Shown: positions 1 to 6,971, counted from the stretch's first letter. The stretch is 12,220 nucleotides of DNA from Thermoplasmata archaeon (GCA_030039525.1 JASHVI010000172.1:1-12220); one strand, 5' to 3'. A program made the numbers and translations. The notes: generated from the sequence alone by a model not told the origin.

Positions 1-1052
1 GAGTAGACGAAGGTCATCGACCCGAGCGGGAGGAAGAAGAAGAGCAGGAAGAACGGCAGCGAGGCGAGGATCGTCCACTTCGTCGTCGTGACGTAGGTGA
101 TCCGGACCGCGGAGGGGTCCTTCTGCCGGAGGAACCGCGTCGTCACGGGGAGGACGATGTAGCCGAGCGACGAGACCCCGACCTGCAGGAGGCGCGCGAG
201 CGACAGCGAGGCGGTGTACTGCCCGACCTCCGAGGGGTGGAAGAGGCCGAGGACCAGCGTGTCGGCGTTCTGGGTGAGGTAGCCGAGGATCCCGACGACG
301 AAGAGCGGGAGCGCGAACCAGAGGAGCCGGCTCGAGAGGCCCGCGGGCCGGGGGCCCGGCGGGAGCACCCTCGGCAGGCGGATCCGGGCGAAGACGATGA
401 GGGTGCCGAGCGTGGCGACGGCGGCGAAGACGTAGGAGAGGAGCGCGGCGAGGTAGCTCAGGTGGAGGCCGCCGGCGCCGTAGGCGAGGGCGAGAAAGAC
501 GAGGAAGAGGAGGGGATTGACGATCTGGACGAAGACGGCGTTGGCGCTGACGTCCTCGAAGCCCTGGAAGACCGCGGCGACGAGCCCGGAGAGGATCGAG
601 AAGGCGGCGGCGACCGCGAGGAAGCCGAGCGTGATGGGGAGCCCGGTGAGCGCCCGGTCCGGCGAGAGCTCGGCGACCGCGAAGAGCAGGACCGCGATCC
701 CGGCCGCGGCCGGCGTGACGATCCAGAAGGAGGTCCGGACCATCTGGCGCCGCTCGGCCGGGTCCCCGGTGTAGGGGAGCATCCGGGCGATCGCGGAGCC
801 GATCCCGAAGCTCCCGAGCGCCGCGAGGAGGCCGCTCGAGGTGAGGCCGAGCGAGAAGGAGCTCCACTCGGCCAGCGAGAGGGTCCGTACGAGCAGGACC
901 CGGGCGACGAAGTTCTCGACGACGTACCCGAGCGTCCCGATGAGGAGGATGAGGGTGCCCCGGGTGACGGTGCTGAGCCCCTCCCGGGCCCCGGAGTCGC
1001 TGGCGCCCAATCGAGGACCCGGGCTCTCCGGGACCGTCCGCGTCTTATACAT
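1..1052 (-). CDS. Oligosaccharide flippase-like (Wzx/MATE-type) membrane protein, C-terminus cut by window edge
   Basis: Translating the minus strand from the ATG at 1052 gives an uninterrupted frame of about 350 residues that runs off the left edge. It begins MYKTRTVPESPG, then has an amphipathic stretch and a series of hydrophobic segments (for example around LILLIGTLGYVVENFVARVL, GIAVLLFAVAEL and LLFLVFLALAYGAGG) separated by short polar loops. The order of segments, the early GxxxYVVENF-type helix and a later segment with TQNADTLVLGLF fit the polysaccharide-export/flippase branch of the MVF/MATE superfamily, which moves lipid-linked sugars across the cytoplasmic membrane. Family members usually have 12-14 helices and 400-500 residues, so roughly the last quarter is missing. 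It lies 46 bases downstream of korB on the same strand. No glycosyltransferase is visible nearby, so the substrate is unknown. The start is uncertain: TATAAG overlaps codons 2-3, so a shorter form from TTG at 1010 is possible. Confidence 0.8.
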   Translation of the reverse strand, partial: MYKTRTVPESPGPRLGASDSGAREGLSTVTRGTLILLIGTLGYVVENFVARVLLVRTLSLAEWSSFSLGLTSSGLLAALGSFGIGSAIARMLPYTGDPAERRQMVRTSFWIVTPAAAGIAVLLFAVAELSPDRALTGLPITLGFLAVAAAFSILSGLVAAVFQGFEDVSANAVFVQIVNPLLFLVFLALAYGAGGLHLSYLAALLSYVFAAVATLGTLIVFARIRLPRVLPPGPRPAGLSSRLLWFALPLFVVGILGYLTQNADTLVLGLFHPSEVGQYTASLSLARLLQVGVSSLGYIVLPVTTRFLRQKDPSAVRITYVTTTKWTILASLPFFLLFFFLPLGSMTFVY

Positions 1053-1054
1053 GT

Positions 1055-1075
1055 CGGCGGGGCGGCGCCCCGCCG
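1055..1075. repeat. GC-rich inverted repeat between korB and the flippase gene
   Basis: A perfect 9-bp stem (cggcggggc at 1055-1063 paired with gccccgccg at 1067-1075) encloses a 3-base loop, just before the flippase start on the minus strand. There is no T-tract after it, so it does not look like an archaeal terminator. It could fold in a korB readthrough transcript and affect translation of the flippase, or be chance in very GC-rich DNA. Confidence 0.35.
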
Positions 1076-1098
1076 GCCCCGGCCCGGAGCGGTCCGGC

Positions 1099-1998
1099 CT
1101 ACTCGAACTCGTCGAGGAGCGCGTCCTTGCCCTTCAGCCCCGTCGGCTGCTTCGCGAGCGGTCCGGCCGTGAGCACCTCCTCGAGCTCCTCGTAGGTCGG
1201 CTTCTCGGTGCGGTAGAACAGGCCGATCGGGATCTTGTCGCCCCACTCGAGGGCCCGCTGCCAGGCGGCGACGATGTTCGTCGGGTCGTGCCCGGCGCTC
1301 TCGAGCTTGTAGACCCGCTGGCGGAACCAGTCGAAGGTGTTGATCTTGTTGTACGTGACGCACGGCGAGAGGGCGTCGACGAAGGCGAAGCCCTTGTGCT
1401 GGATCCCGCCCGCGACGAGGTCCGCCATGTGCTTCACGTCGCCGGAGAAGGCCCGCGCGACGTACGTCGCCCCGCTCGCGAGGGCGAGCGCGATCGGATC
1501 GATCGGGTTCTCGATCACGCCGGTCGGCGTCGACTTCGTCTTGTGGCCGAGCATCGAGGTCGGCGACGCCTGGCCGGTCGTGAGGCCGTAGATCTGGTTG
1601 TCCATGGTGACGTAGGTCAGGTCGACGTTCCGCCGCATCGTGTGCACGAAGTGGCCCGCGCCAATCCCGAAGCCGTCCCCGTCCCCGCCCGTGGCGATGA
1701 CCGTGAGGCCGTGGTTCGCCCAGCGGATCCCCTCGGCGATCGGGAGGGCCCGGCCGTGGATGCCGTGGAAGCCGTAGGAGCTGAGGAAGTGCGGAAGGTT
1801 CGACGAACAGCCGATCCCCGAGACGATCACGACGTCGTGGCTCGGGATCTTGAGCCGCTTGACCGCGAGCTCGACGGCGGCGACGACACTGAAGTCGCCG
1901 CACCCGGGACACCAGGTCGGCTTCGTGTCGGACTTGCCGATGAGCGGGAGGGGGGTTCCGACGATCGGGGGCGCGAGGGCGGCGCTACTTTCGGCCAT
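1099..1998 (-). CDS. korB: 2-oxoacid:ferredoxin oxidoreductase, beta subunit (TPP-binding)
   Basis: This 299-residue protein is the thiamine-diphosphate subunit of a CoA-dependent 2-oxoacid:ferredoxin oxidoreductase, a cytosolic enzyme that decarboxylates pyruvate, 2-oxoglutarate or a related acid to the acyl-CoA and reduces ferredoxin. The sequence shows CPGCGDFSV (C30, C33), GIGCSS (C64) and SPCVTYN (C213), matching the four cysteines that hold the single 4Fe-4S cluster in two-subunit archaeal enzymes. GGDGDGFGIGAGH at about 104-116 and MDNQIYGLTTGQ at about 132-143 are the TPP/Mg-binding segments. Length is normal for the family. Its ATG lies inside the end of korA (14-base overlap), so the two are translationally coupled. 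No separate ferredoxin-like delta subunit is present, as expected for the two-subunit class. The exact 2-oxoacid cannot be read from sequence. Confidence 0.95.
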   Translation of the reverse strand: MAESSAALAPPIVGTPLPLIGKSDTKPTWCPGCGDFSVVAAVELAVKRLKIPSHDVVIVSGIGCSSNLPHFLSSYGFHGIHGRALPIAEGIRWANHGLTVIATGGDGDGFGIGAGHFVHTMRRNVDLTYVTMDNQIYGLTTGQASPTSMLGHKTKSTPTGVIENPIDPIALALASGATYVARAFSGDVKHMADLVAGGIQHKGFAFVDALSPCVTYNKINTFDWFRQRVYKLESAGHDPTNIVAAWQRALEWGDKIPIGLFYRTEKPTYEELEEVLTAGPLAKQPTGLKGKDALLDEFE

Positions 1999-3739
1999 TC
2001 GAGGTCATCTCCACTGCCTTTGCGACGATCTCCATCGGGTAGAACGGCTCGCCGTCGTACTTGAGGAGCTTCTCGGAGAGGTGGATGCCGGTCTCGGCCC
2101 GGAGCAGCCGGCCGTACTGGCCGGAGAAGTTCCCCTCGATGAGGAGGGTCCGCTTCGCGCCGGCGAGGGCGCGGCCGATCGCGTCGCCCGGCACCGGGTA
2201 GACGTCGGTCACCGCGACGAGCTGGGTGGAGATCCCGCGCGCCCCGAGAAGGGTCCGGGCATCCCGGGCCGCGCCGATCGTCGAACCCCAGGCGATGAGC
2301 GTGACGTCGGCCCCGGCGGGCCCCTCGACGGCGGGGGGGTCCATCGCCTCCGCGAGGCCCTTCAGCTTCGACATGCGCTTGTTGAACATCTTCGTGCGCT
2401 CCGCGACCCAGACCGGCACGCCGGCCTTCACGTCCGAGATCAGGTGGCCCTTCTCGTCGTGCTCGTCCGAGCCCGCGATCCACTGGAGGCCGGGCTGGCC
2501 GGGGATCGAGCGCGGGGAGACCCCGCTCTCCGTGTACTGGTAGCGCTTGTAGTCCCCGCCGTTCGGCTCCGCGATCGGCACGGGTCCCGGGTCGACGTCG
2601 AGGTCGATCTCCGACCGGTCGATCGTGGCGAAGTTCTCCGAGAGGTGGAGGTCGCTGGCGAGGAGCACCGGGGTCTGGAACCGCTCCGCGAGCTGGAAGG
2701 CCTTCTGCGCGGCGCGGAAGGCGTCGAGCGGGTGCGACGGGGCGAGGATCGCGCGCGGGAACTCCCCCTGCCCGGCCCCGAGCATCAGGTTGAGGTCCCC
2801 CTGCTCGGTCTTCGTGGGGAGCCCGGTCGAGGGTCCGCTGCGCATCGACTCGACGACGACCAGCGGGACCTCGGTCATGCCGGCCATGCCGAGGGCCTCG
2901 ACCATGAGCGAGAAGCCGCCGCCGCTGGTCGCGGTCATCGAGCGGACCCCGCCGTACGAGGCGCCGACGGCCATGTTGATCGCGGCGAGCTCGTCCTCGG
3001 CCTGCTTCACGACGATGCCGAGCTCGCGGGAGTGCGCCGCGAGCCAGTGCATGATCGAGGAGGCCGGGGTCATCGGGTACTGGGCGAGGAACTTGAGGCC
3101 GGCCGCGGCCGCTCCGAGGGCGATCGCCTGGTTCCCGCTGAGGAGGAGCTTCGGAGCGCCCGCCGGCTTCGCGGCGCGCTCGGAGGGGGAGGAGTGCTCC
3201 TGCGCGAACTTGTAGCCGTCGGCGCTCGCCCCGAGGTTCCAGTCGACGATCTCGCCCTTCTTCTTGCCGAAGGAGTCGGCGAGGATCTTCTGGAGGAGCT
3301 CGAGCGGGATCCCCGCCACGAAGGCCGTCGCGCCGAGCCCGGCGGCGTTCTGGAGGATCGACTGGCTGGTGTACTTGCGGGCGATCTCGAGCGTCGGCAC
3401 CCCGAGGGCGCGGGTCCCGTTCGGGAGGTCGCCGTCGGCGACCGCGAACTTCTCGGGATCGAAGATCACCGTGCCGCCGTCCGAGAGGAAGGCGGCGTGG
3501 ATGTCGACCGTCTCCCGGTTCAGGGCGTACAGGACGTCGACCCGGTCCCCCTGGGAGTAGACGCGATCCGGCGAGGCCCTCGCCTGGAACCAGACGTGGC
3601 CGCCGCGGATCACCGACTGGTAGGCGTTGAGCCCGAAGACGTGCAGGCCCATCCGCGAGAAGCCGTGCGCGATCGCCTCCCCGACGGAGGCGATCCCGTC
3701 GCCGGCGGCGCCGCCGGCACGGACGGAGATCTCAGGCAT
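1985..3739 (-). CDS. korA: 2-oxoacid:ferredoxin oxidoreductase, fused gamma-alpha subunit
   Basis: This 584-residue protein carries two modules in the usual order for fused archaeal/bacterial KorA. Residues about 1-185 are the gamma module, starting with the glycine-rich VRAGGAAGDGIASVG and including QSVIRGGHVWFQ. Residues about 200-584 are the alpha module, with YPMTPASS at 221-228, which corresponds to the family's YPITP motif that contacts substrate and CoA. TATSGGGFSLMVEALGMAG (about 269-287) is also typical. With KorB it forms the heterodimer that converts a 2-oxoacid plus CoA to acyl-CoA, CO2 and reduced ferredoxin. It is the first gene of the operon and its stop overlaps the korB start. 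A TATA-like element sits 25-26 bases before the ATG, supporting this start and a leaderless mRNA. The substrate could be 2-oxoglutarate, pyruvate or a broader set; kor is used as a general symbol. Confidence 0.95.
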   Translation of the reverse strand: MPEISVRAGGAAGDGIASVGEAIAHGFSRMGLHVFGLNAYQSVIRGGHVWFQARASPDRVYSQGDRVDVLYALNRETVDIHAAFLSDGGTVIFDPEKFAVADGDLPNGTRALGVPTLEIARKYTSQSILQNAAGLGATAFVAGIPLELLQKILADSFGKKKGEIVDWNLGASADGYKFAQEHSSPSERAAKPAGAPKLLLSGNQAIALGAAAAGLKFLAQYPMTPASSIMHWLAAHSRELGIVVKQAEDELAAINMAVGASYGGVRSMTATSGGGFSLMVEALGMAGMTEVPLVVVESMRSGPSTGLPTKTEQGDLNLMLGAGQGEFPRAILAPSHPLDAFRAAQKAFQLAERFQTPVLLASDLHLSENFATIDRSEIDLDVDPGPVPIAEPNGGDYKRYQYTESGVSPRSIPGQPGLQWIAGSDEHDEKGHLISDVKAGVPVWVAERTKMFNKRMSKLKGLAEAMDPPAVEGPAGADVTLIAWGSTIGAARDARTLLGARGISTQLVAVTDVYPVPGDAIGRALAGAKRTLLIEGNFSGQYGRLLRAETGIHLSEKLLKYDGEPFYPMEIVAKAVEMTSNGRK

Positions 3740-3760
3740 CCCGCATTTCAGAAGGGCGCT

Positions 3761-3768
3761 CTATTAAT
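3761..3768 (-). promoter_or_regulatory. TATA-like box of the korA-korB operon
   Basis: ATTAATAG on the minus strand is the only A/T-rich patch in this GC-rich intergenic space. Its centre is about 25-26 bases before the korA ATG at 3739. In archaea the TATA box is centred about 26 bases before the transcription start, so the mRNA should begin at or next to the start codon. Confidence 0.65.
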
Positions 3769-3853
3769 GGGTTCGCCACCAACCTTGCGCGGCGGCGCGT
3801 CGGATGGTCTTGCGCGATAACCCCCGACTGGGACCCCGCCCGGAGCGGCGCCC

Positions 3854-4111
3854 ATGACCGGATCGGTGGCGGTTCGCCTGTTCGCCCAGGCCCGGATCGC
3901 GGTCGGACGGGCGAGCCTCAGCCGTCCGGTCGGCCCGGACGGTCTTCTCCTCTCCGAGCTGCTCTCGGAGCTCTCGAAGGAGCATCCCCGGCTCCGGGCC
4001 GTACTGAAGAGCTGCCGGTACGTCCAGAATGGCGAGTTCGTCGACCGGGGGGACCCCCTCCTCGTCGCGGGGGACGAGGTCGCCATTCACCCTCCGTACA
4101 GTGGGGGATAG
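3854..4111 (+). CDS. moaD: MoaD/ThiS-family sulfur carrier (molybdopterin synthase small subunit)
   Basis: This is an 85-residue ubiquitin-like protein. It starts with a beta-strand suited to the fold (VAVRLFAQARIAVGR), has the LSELLSELSKEHPRLRAVL helix, then YVQNGEFVDRGDPLLVAGDEVAI, and ends in HPPYSGG. The terminal Gly-Gly is the residue pair that is adenylated and then carries the thiocarboxylate. Its length is typical of MoaD. MoaE follows after three bases, so the pair should be the two subunits of molybdopterin synthase, which puts the dithiolene sulfurs into precursor Z (cPMP). Archaeal proteins of this family can also serve as SAMP modifiers or tRNA-thiolation donors, and adjacency to moaE does not exclude that. 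It is divergent from korA across 114 bases. A weak A/T patch (gcgataac, about 3814-3821) could be its TATA box and would leave a leader of about 10 bases. Confidence 0.87.
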   Translation: MTGSVAVRLFAQARIAVGRASLSRPVGPDGLLLSELLSELSKEHPRLRAVLKSCRYVQNGEFVDRGDPLLVAGDEVAIHPPYSGG

Positions 4112-4114
4112 GCC

Positions 4115-4600
4115 ATGGTGCCGGTGCCCGTCGCGATCCTGAGGAGCCCGCTCTCCCTCCCCGCCGCCTACCGCCTCTTGACGGACCCCGAATCCGGAGG
4201 CATTGCGCTCTTCGCCGGCCGGGTGCGTGCCGACGCGCGGCCGGGGGGCCGGGTCCACAGCCTTCTCTACGAGGCCGACGAACGGCTCGCTCTCGCCTAC
4301 TTCGCGCGGATCTCGGAGCTCGCGAGGCACCGGTTCGGGGCCCGGCGCGTCGTGGTCTGGCATCGCGTCGGCGAGCTCCCCGTCGGAGCCATCTCCGTGG
4401 TCGTCGGGGTCGCCGCTCCCCACCGGGAGGCCGCCTTCGCGGCCGCCCGCTACCTCATCGACTCCCTGAAGAAGAACGCCCCGATCTGGAAGACCGACCG
4501 GGTCGCCCGCTCGGGGAGAGCGGGGGACGTCCGTCCCCGAACGAAACCCAGGGGGCGGAGGACGACGGCCGACGCTGGGTCGAACTCGAGGAGGCTCTAG
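4115..4600 (+). CDS. moaE: Molybdopterin synthase catalytic subunit MoaE, C-terminal end apparently frameshifted
   Basis: The 161-residue frame carries the MoaE core: GIALFAGRVR (29-38), LLYEADERLAL (50-60), WHRVGELPVGAISVVVGVA (82-100), APHREAAFAA (101-110) and SLKKNAPIWK (117-126). K119 and K126 fall at the same positions as the active-site lysines of E. coli MoaE as I recall its sequence, and the HR pair at 103-104 is present. The enzyme uses two MoaD thiocarboxylates to turn cPMP into molybdopterin. After PIWK the frame becomes a basic, arginine-rich tail unlike the family (TKPRGRRTTADAG). The expected C-terminal motif, DGRRWVELEEAL, is found instead in the +2 frame just downstream, so the gene appears to lack one base near 4530-4545. 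The catalytic residues precede the break, so activity may survive. It starts three bases after moaD. Confidence 0.85.
   Translation: MVPVPVAILRSPLSLPAAYRLLTDPESGGIALFAGRVRADARPGGRVHSLLYEADERLALAYFARISELARHRFGARRVVVWHRVGELPVGAISVVVGVAAPHREAAFAAARYLIDSLKKNAPIWKTDRVARSGRAGDVRPRTKPRGRRTTADAGSNSRRL
4523..4538. repeat. Short inverted repeat at the moaE frameshift region
   Basis: ggggacg (4523-4529) and cgtcccc (4532-4538) are a perfect 7-bp inverted repeat with a 2-base centre. It lies between the PIWK codons and the out-of-frame RWVE codons. A hairpin or homopolymer here could cause polymerase or sequencing slippage. Confidence 0.4.
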
Positions 4601-4626
4601 GGTCAGCGATTGCGAGAGGGATCTAA
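4539..4626 (+). other. Out-of-frame MoaE C-terminal segment
   Basis: Read in the +2 frame relative to moaE, this stretch encodes NETQGAEDDGRRWVELEE followed by ALGSAIARGI and a TAA at 4624-4626. RWVE followed by acidic residues is the conserved C-terminal motif of MoaE (E. coli has GDRWVEARE as I recall). One extra base upstream, for example in the C run at 4535-4538, would join it to the moaE frame and give a protein of about 170 residues. The restored stop would still leave 7 bases before the end of the convergent gene at 4634. Confidence 0.6.
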
Positions 4627-4633
4627 CGAGGGC

Positions 4634-5095
4634 TTACCGGGTTGCAACGACCGCGGCCGGCGCGCCGTACACGCCCGGGCGGAGTGGAACCGCGATCTGG
4701 AGCGAGAAGGTCACGTTCCCTCCAGGCTCGACCAGCTGAGGGGTTCCCGGAGAGAGCTCGACCAGGCGATACGGTGACTCGACAGACACCGCGAAGAGCT
4801 CATGCGGGACCGACGGGGCTGAACTGTGTACGAGCAACGAGAGGTTCAGCTCGCTACCGGCGGCCAGGGTTTCGTCCTCGCAGGCGCCGGGCACGATTTC
4901 CCCGGGGTATCTGTCCGACAGGTAGCCCGAGGAGCTGCCATCGTACTCGAACGAAGCGCCGATGGATTCGTCGCAGAGGTCAGCCACCGTAACTACCCCC
5001 GACCCCCCGGTTACCCCCGGTCGCAGCACCCCAAGGGCTACGACCAGGGCGACGACCACCAGGGTCCCCGAGACGAGGAGCCAGCGTGTCCGCAT
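4634..5095 (-). CDS. Small membrane-anchored or secreted protein, unknown function
   Basis: I do not recognise this 153-residue protein. It has MRTRW followed by a hydrophobic segment (about residues 6-24, LLVSGTLVVVALVVALGVL), which is a signal peptide or an N-terminal anchor. The rest should lie outside the cell: it is acidic, Ser/Gly/Val-rich, lacks further membrane segments, has two cysteines (C41 and C72) that could form a disulfide, and two N-glycosylation sequons (NLS at 84 and NVT at 127). The C-terminal third (VEPGGNVTFSLQIAVPLRPGV) resembles the strand pattern of Ig-like beta-sandwich domains, with the alternating hydrophobic residues and the PGG turn; this is weak evidence. It is convergent with moaE and has no partner gene. 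The opposite-strand frame here lacks any such organised features, which supports this strand. Codon third positions are less GC-rich than in the neighbours. Confidence 0.62.
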   Translation of the reverse strand: MRTRWLLVSGTLVVVALVVALGVLRPGVTGGSGVVTVADLCDESIGASFEYDGSSSGYLSDRYPGEIVPGACEDETLAAGSELNLSLLVHSSAPSVPHELFAVSVESPYRLVELSPGTPQLVEPGGNVTFSLQIAVPLRPGVYGAPAAVVATR

Positions 5096-5291
5096 TCGGA
5101 AACCACCGCCTTCGGGATCCGGCCGTGGGTCTCGCTCGGAGAGACCGCGCCTATCGCAGCGCCGAGGGGTCCGCGCTACTTGTGGAGACGGCTAACGGCG
5201 GGAGCCGCGCCTTGGTCAGCGAAGTTGGGTGCCGCGAATGTTCAGCCCGACACGGGCGCCCACGATTCCAGAGCACGCGCCTTCGGGCGAG

Positions 5292-5298
5292 TTAAATA
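5292..5298 (+). promoter_or_regulatory. TATA-like box of the Mrp gene
   Basis: TTAAATA is centred 26 bases before the GTG at 5321, the standard archaeal TATA-to-start distance. It therefore supports GTG 5321 as a leaderless start in preference to the ATG at 5408. The preceding 5096-5291 stretch holds no gene, RNA or repeat that I can support. Confidence 0.7.
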
Positions 5299-5320
5299 GC
5301 CCGCCCCGCGTGGAAGCTCC

Positions 5321-6184
5321 GTGAGCGCTGGCGGGCCGTCCTCCACGGGGCACCCGAGCTCCAGCCCCGCCGGGGCCCGACCGCGGGGGCAGAGCGTCAC
5401 CGCCCGGATGGAGAAGGGGGCGATCCGGCACGTCGTGGCCGTCGGCAGCGGCAAGGGAGGGGTCGGCAAGTCCACCGCGACCTCGCTGCTCGCCATCGCC
5501 CTGCGACGCACGGGCGCCTCCGTCGGCATCCTCGACGCCGACGTCACCGGCCCGAGCGTCCCGAAGCTCTTCGGGCTCACCGGCCCGCTGCTCGACCGGG
5601 GCGAGGGGATCGAGCCGGCGAAGACCGCGAGCGGCATCCCCGTGGTCTCCTCGCAGTTCCTCGTCGAGGACGACCAGACCCCGGTGATCTGGCGGGGTCC
5701 GCTGGTCACCCGGATGATCCTGCAGTTCTTCGGCGGCGTGAACTGGGGCGCGCTCGACTACCTGCTCATCGACATGCCGCCCGGCACCAGCGACGTGCCG
5801 CTCACCGTCTTCCAGACGATCCCGATCGACGGGATGGTCTTCGTGCTCTCCCCGCAGGAGCTGGCCGCGCTCATCGTCCGCAAAGCGATGAACATGGCCC
5901 GGGAGCTCCACGTGCCGTTGCTCGGGATCGTCGAGAACTTCGCGTATTTCGAGTGCCCGCACTGCAAGGAGCGCACCGAGCTCTTCGGGCCGAGCGGGGT
6001 CGCCCGGGTCGCGGCGGAGTACGGCGTGCCGGTCCTCGGACGCTTCCCCGTCGATCCTCAGCTGTCGATCCGCGGGGACGCCGGACGCCTCGAGGAGTAC
6101 CCCTCCGACATCGCGACGGCCGCGGCGAAGGCCCTCCAGGACTCGCTCGCGACGAAGGCGTCCCAAAAGATCACGATGATCTGA
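5321..6184 (+). CDS. Mrp/NBP35-family P-loop ATPase, Fe-S cluster carrier
   Basis: This 287-residue protein has the deviant Walker A motif GSGKGGVGKST (43-52, with the signature lysine near the start), ILDADVTGPSVPKLFG (70-85) for the second switch, DYLLIDMPPGTSD (146-158) as Walker B, and FECPHC (C212, C215), the CxxC that binds a bridging 4Fe-4S cluster between two subunits. Members (Mrp, ApbC, NBP35) are cytosolic homodimers that bind and transfer Fe-S clusters with ATP hydrolysis. Length is typical. The first 30 residues after GTG 5321 are Ser/Pro/Gly-rich and disordered; a start at ATG 5408 would give the compact family N-terminus (MEKGAIRHVVAVGSGKGG). I favour GTG because of the TATA box 26 bases upstream. 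It is monocistronic and convergent with the TraB gene. Likely clients include Fe-S enzymes such as KorAB, but that is inference. Confidence 0.93.
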   Translation: MSAGGPSSTGHPSSSPAGARPRGQSVTARMEKGAIRHVVAVGSGKGGVGKSTATSLLAIALRRTGASVGILDADVTGPSVPKLFGLTGPLLDRGEGIEPAKTASGIPVVSSQFLVEDDQTPVIWRGPLVTRMILQFFGGVNWGALDYLLIDMPPGTSDVPLTVFQTIPIDGMVFVLSPQELAALIVRKAMNMARELHVPLLGIVENFAYFECPHCKERTELFGPSGVARVAAEYGVPVLGRFPVDPQLSIRGDAGRLEEYPSDIATAAAKALQDSLATKASQKITMI

Positions 6185-6219
6185 GGCGGCTCGCCCGGCC
6201 CGCGTCGCCCTCCCCGCCG

Positions 6220-6915
6220 TCAGGCGGGGGTTCGCAGGCTCGCGAACGGGAGCGTCTCGAACGGAATCCCGCGGCGCCGGAGCGCCTCGGAGAGTCCCGG
6301 CAGGTGCGCGTCGCCGACCACGGCCGCGATCCGGCCGAAGCCGCGGCCCCGGAGGATGCGGAGGCGCTCCGCCATGTGCTCGTTCCGCTCGTCGAGCAGG
6401 ACCCGGGCAACGCTCGGGTAGGTGTGTCGTACCGCCTCCAGGTAGTCCCCCGGGGCCTCGGTGTAGTCGTCGAGCTGCTCCTCGACGATCTTCGTCGGGA
6501 GGACGATCCCGAGGAGGCCGCCGAGGAGGAGGGAGATCCGCTCCCGGAAGCTGAGGGCGCCGATCAGCCGGCGGATCGTGTCCCGGATCGGGTCGTCGAT
6601 GAGGAAGATCGGGAGCGAACGCTCCTTGGCGACCGCCGCGGCCGTCCGCATCTCGCCGCCGGCCCCCTCGCCGAGGCTCTCGCCGAGCCGGCGCTGCAGC
6701 CGTCCCCAGAGCCTCAGGAGCACGGGCCCCGAGCCCCTCGACGGGGCCGGGCTCCCCTCGGGCCTCAGGACGGCGTTCGCCCGTTCCTCGTCGAGCTCCA
6801 GCGCGACGCCGTCCAGCGGTCGCTCTCCGAGGACCTTGCGAAGCGGCTCCTGGAGGTCGACGACGTGGGCGACCCCGATCAGGAGCACCGGTGACTCCAC
6901 GGTGCTCGAGAGCAT
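6220..6915 (-). CDS. TraB-domain protein, compact form without C-terminal membrane domain
   Basis: At 231 residues this matches the TraB/PrgY domain, found in archaea, enterococcal pheromone-shutdown proteins and eukaryotic TRABD. Visible motifs are LLIGVAHVVD (11-20), VALELDEER (37-45), IFLIDDPIRDTIR (103-115), LLDERNEHMAERL (173-185) and VVGDAHLPGL (199-208). The conserved His and Glu residues in GVAH, ELD, DERNEHM and GDAH are thought to form a metal-dependent active site of a protease-like fold related to EreA/Tiki. Many archaeal members are about 390 residues with several C-terminal transmembrane helices. This one stops after the last TraB motif and has only one moderately hydrophobic stretch (about 127-140), so it is probably soluble or peripheral. 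Function is unproven. It is convergent with the Mrp gene and divergent from the SIS gene; I see no clear TATA box for it. Confidence 0.85.
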   Translation of the reverse strand: MLSSTVESPVLLIGVAHVVDLQEPLRKVLGERPLDGVALELDEERANAVLRPEGSPAPSRGSGPVLLRLWGRLQRRLGESLGEGAGGEMRTAAAVAKERSLPIFLIDDPIRDTIRRLIGALSFRERISLLLGGLLGIVLPTKIVEEQLDDYTEAPGDYLEAVRHTYPSVARVLLDERNEHMAERLRILRGRGFGRIAAVVGDAHLPGLSEALRRRGIPFETLPFASLRTPA

Positions 6916-6965
6916 TCGCGAGCGGACCGCGGCGGGGGAAGATGTGGCTTTCTCCCGCCTACGCG

Positions 6966-6971
6966 CTTATC
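6966..6971 (+). promoter_or_regulatory. TATA-like box of the SIS gene
   Basis: CTTATC is centred about 28 bases before ATG 6997. It is the best A/T-rich patch in the 81-base divergent space between the TraB and SIS genes, and points to a leaderless mRNA starting at or close to ATG 6997. Confidence 0.5.

Noticed and set aside
237..1172. Very acidic plus-strand frame opposite the flippase gene
   Set aside because: The Glu/Asp/Arg-rich product arises from antisense reading of GC-rich membrane-protein codons. The minus-strand frame has proper transmembrane segments.
458..1912. Long open frame on the minus strand across korB and the flippase gene
   Set aside because: Its product is Arg/Pro/Gly/Ser-rich low complexity without family motifs. 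It is an off-frame shadow, common in GC-rich DNA, over two clear genes.
1850..3820. 656-codon plus-strand frame opposite korA
   Set aside because: It is antisense to the motif-rich KorA frame, and the product is repetitive Arg/Glu/Leu/Gly sequence with no recognisable domain.
5220..5290. Possible tRNA-like segment containing a gttcagcccg stretch
   Set aside because: It lacks a proper T-loop (GTTCRANTC), and I could not form an acceptor stem or anticodon arm around it on either strand.
5086..5295. Small plus-strand frame in the gap before the Mrp gene
   Set aside because: It overlaps the start of the anchored-protein gene, ends inside the Mrp TATA box, and its Arg/Ser-rich product has no recognisable features.
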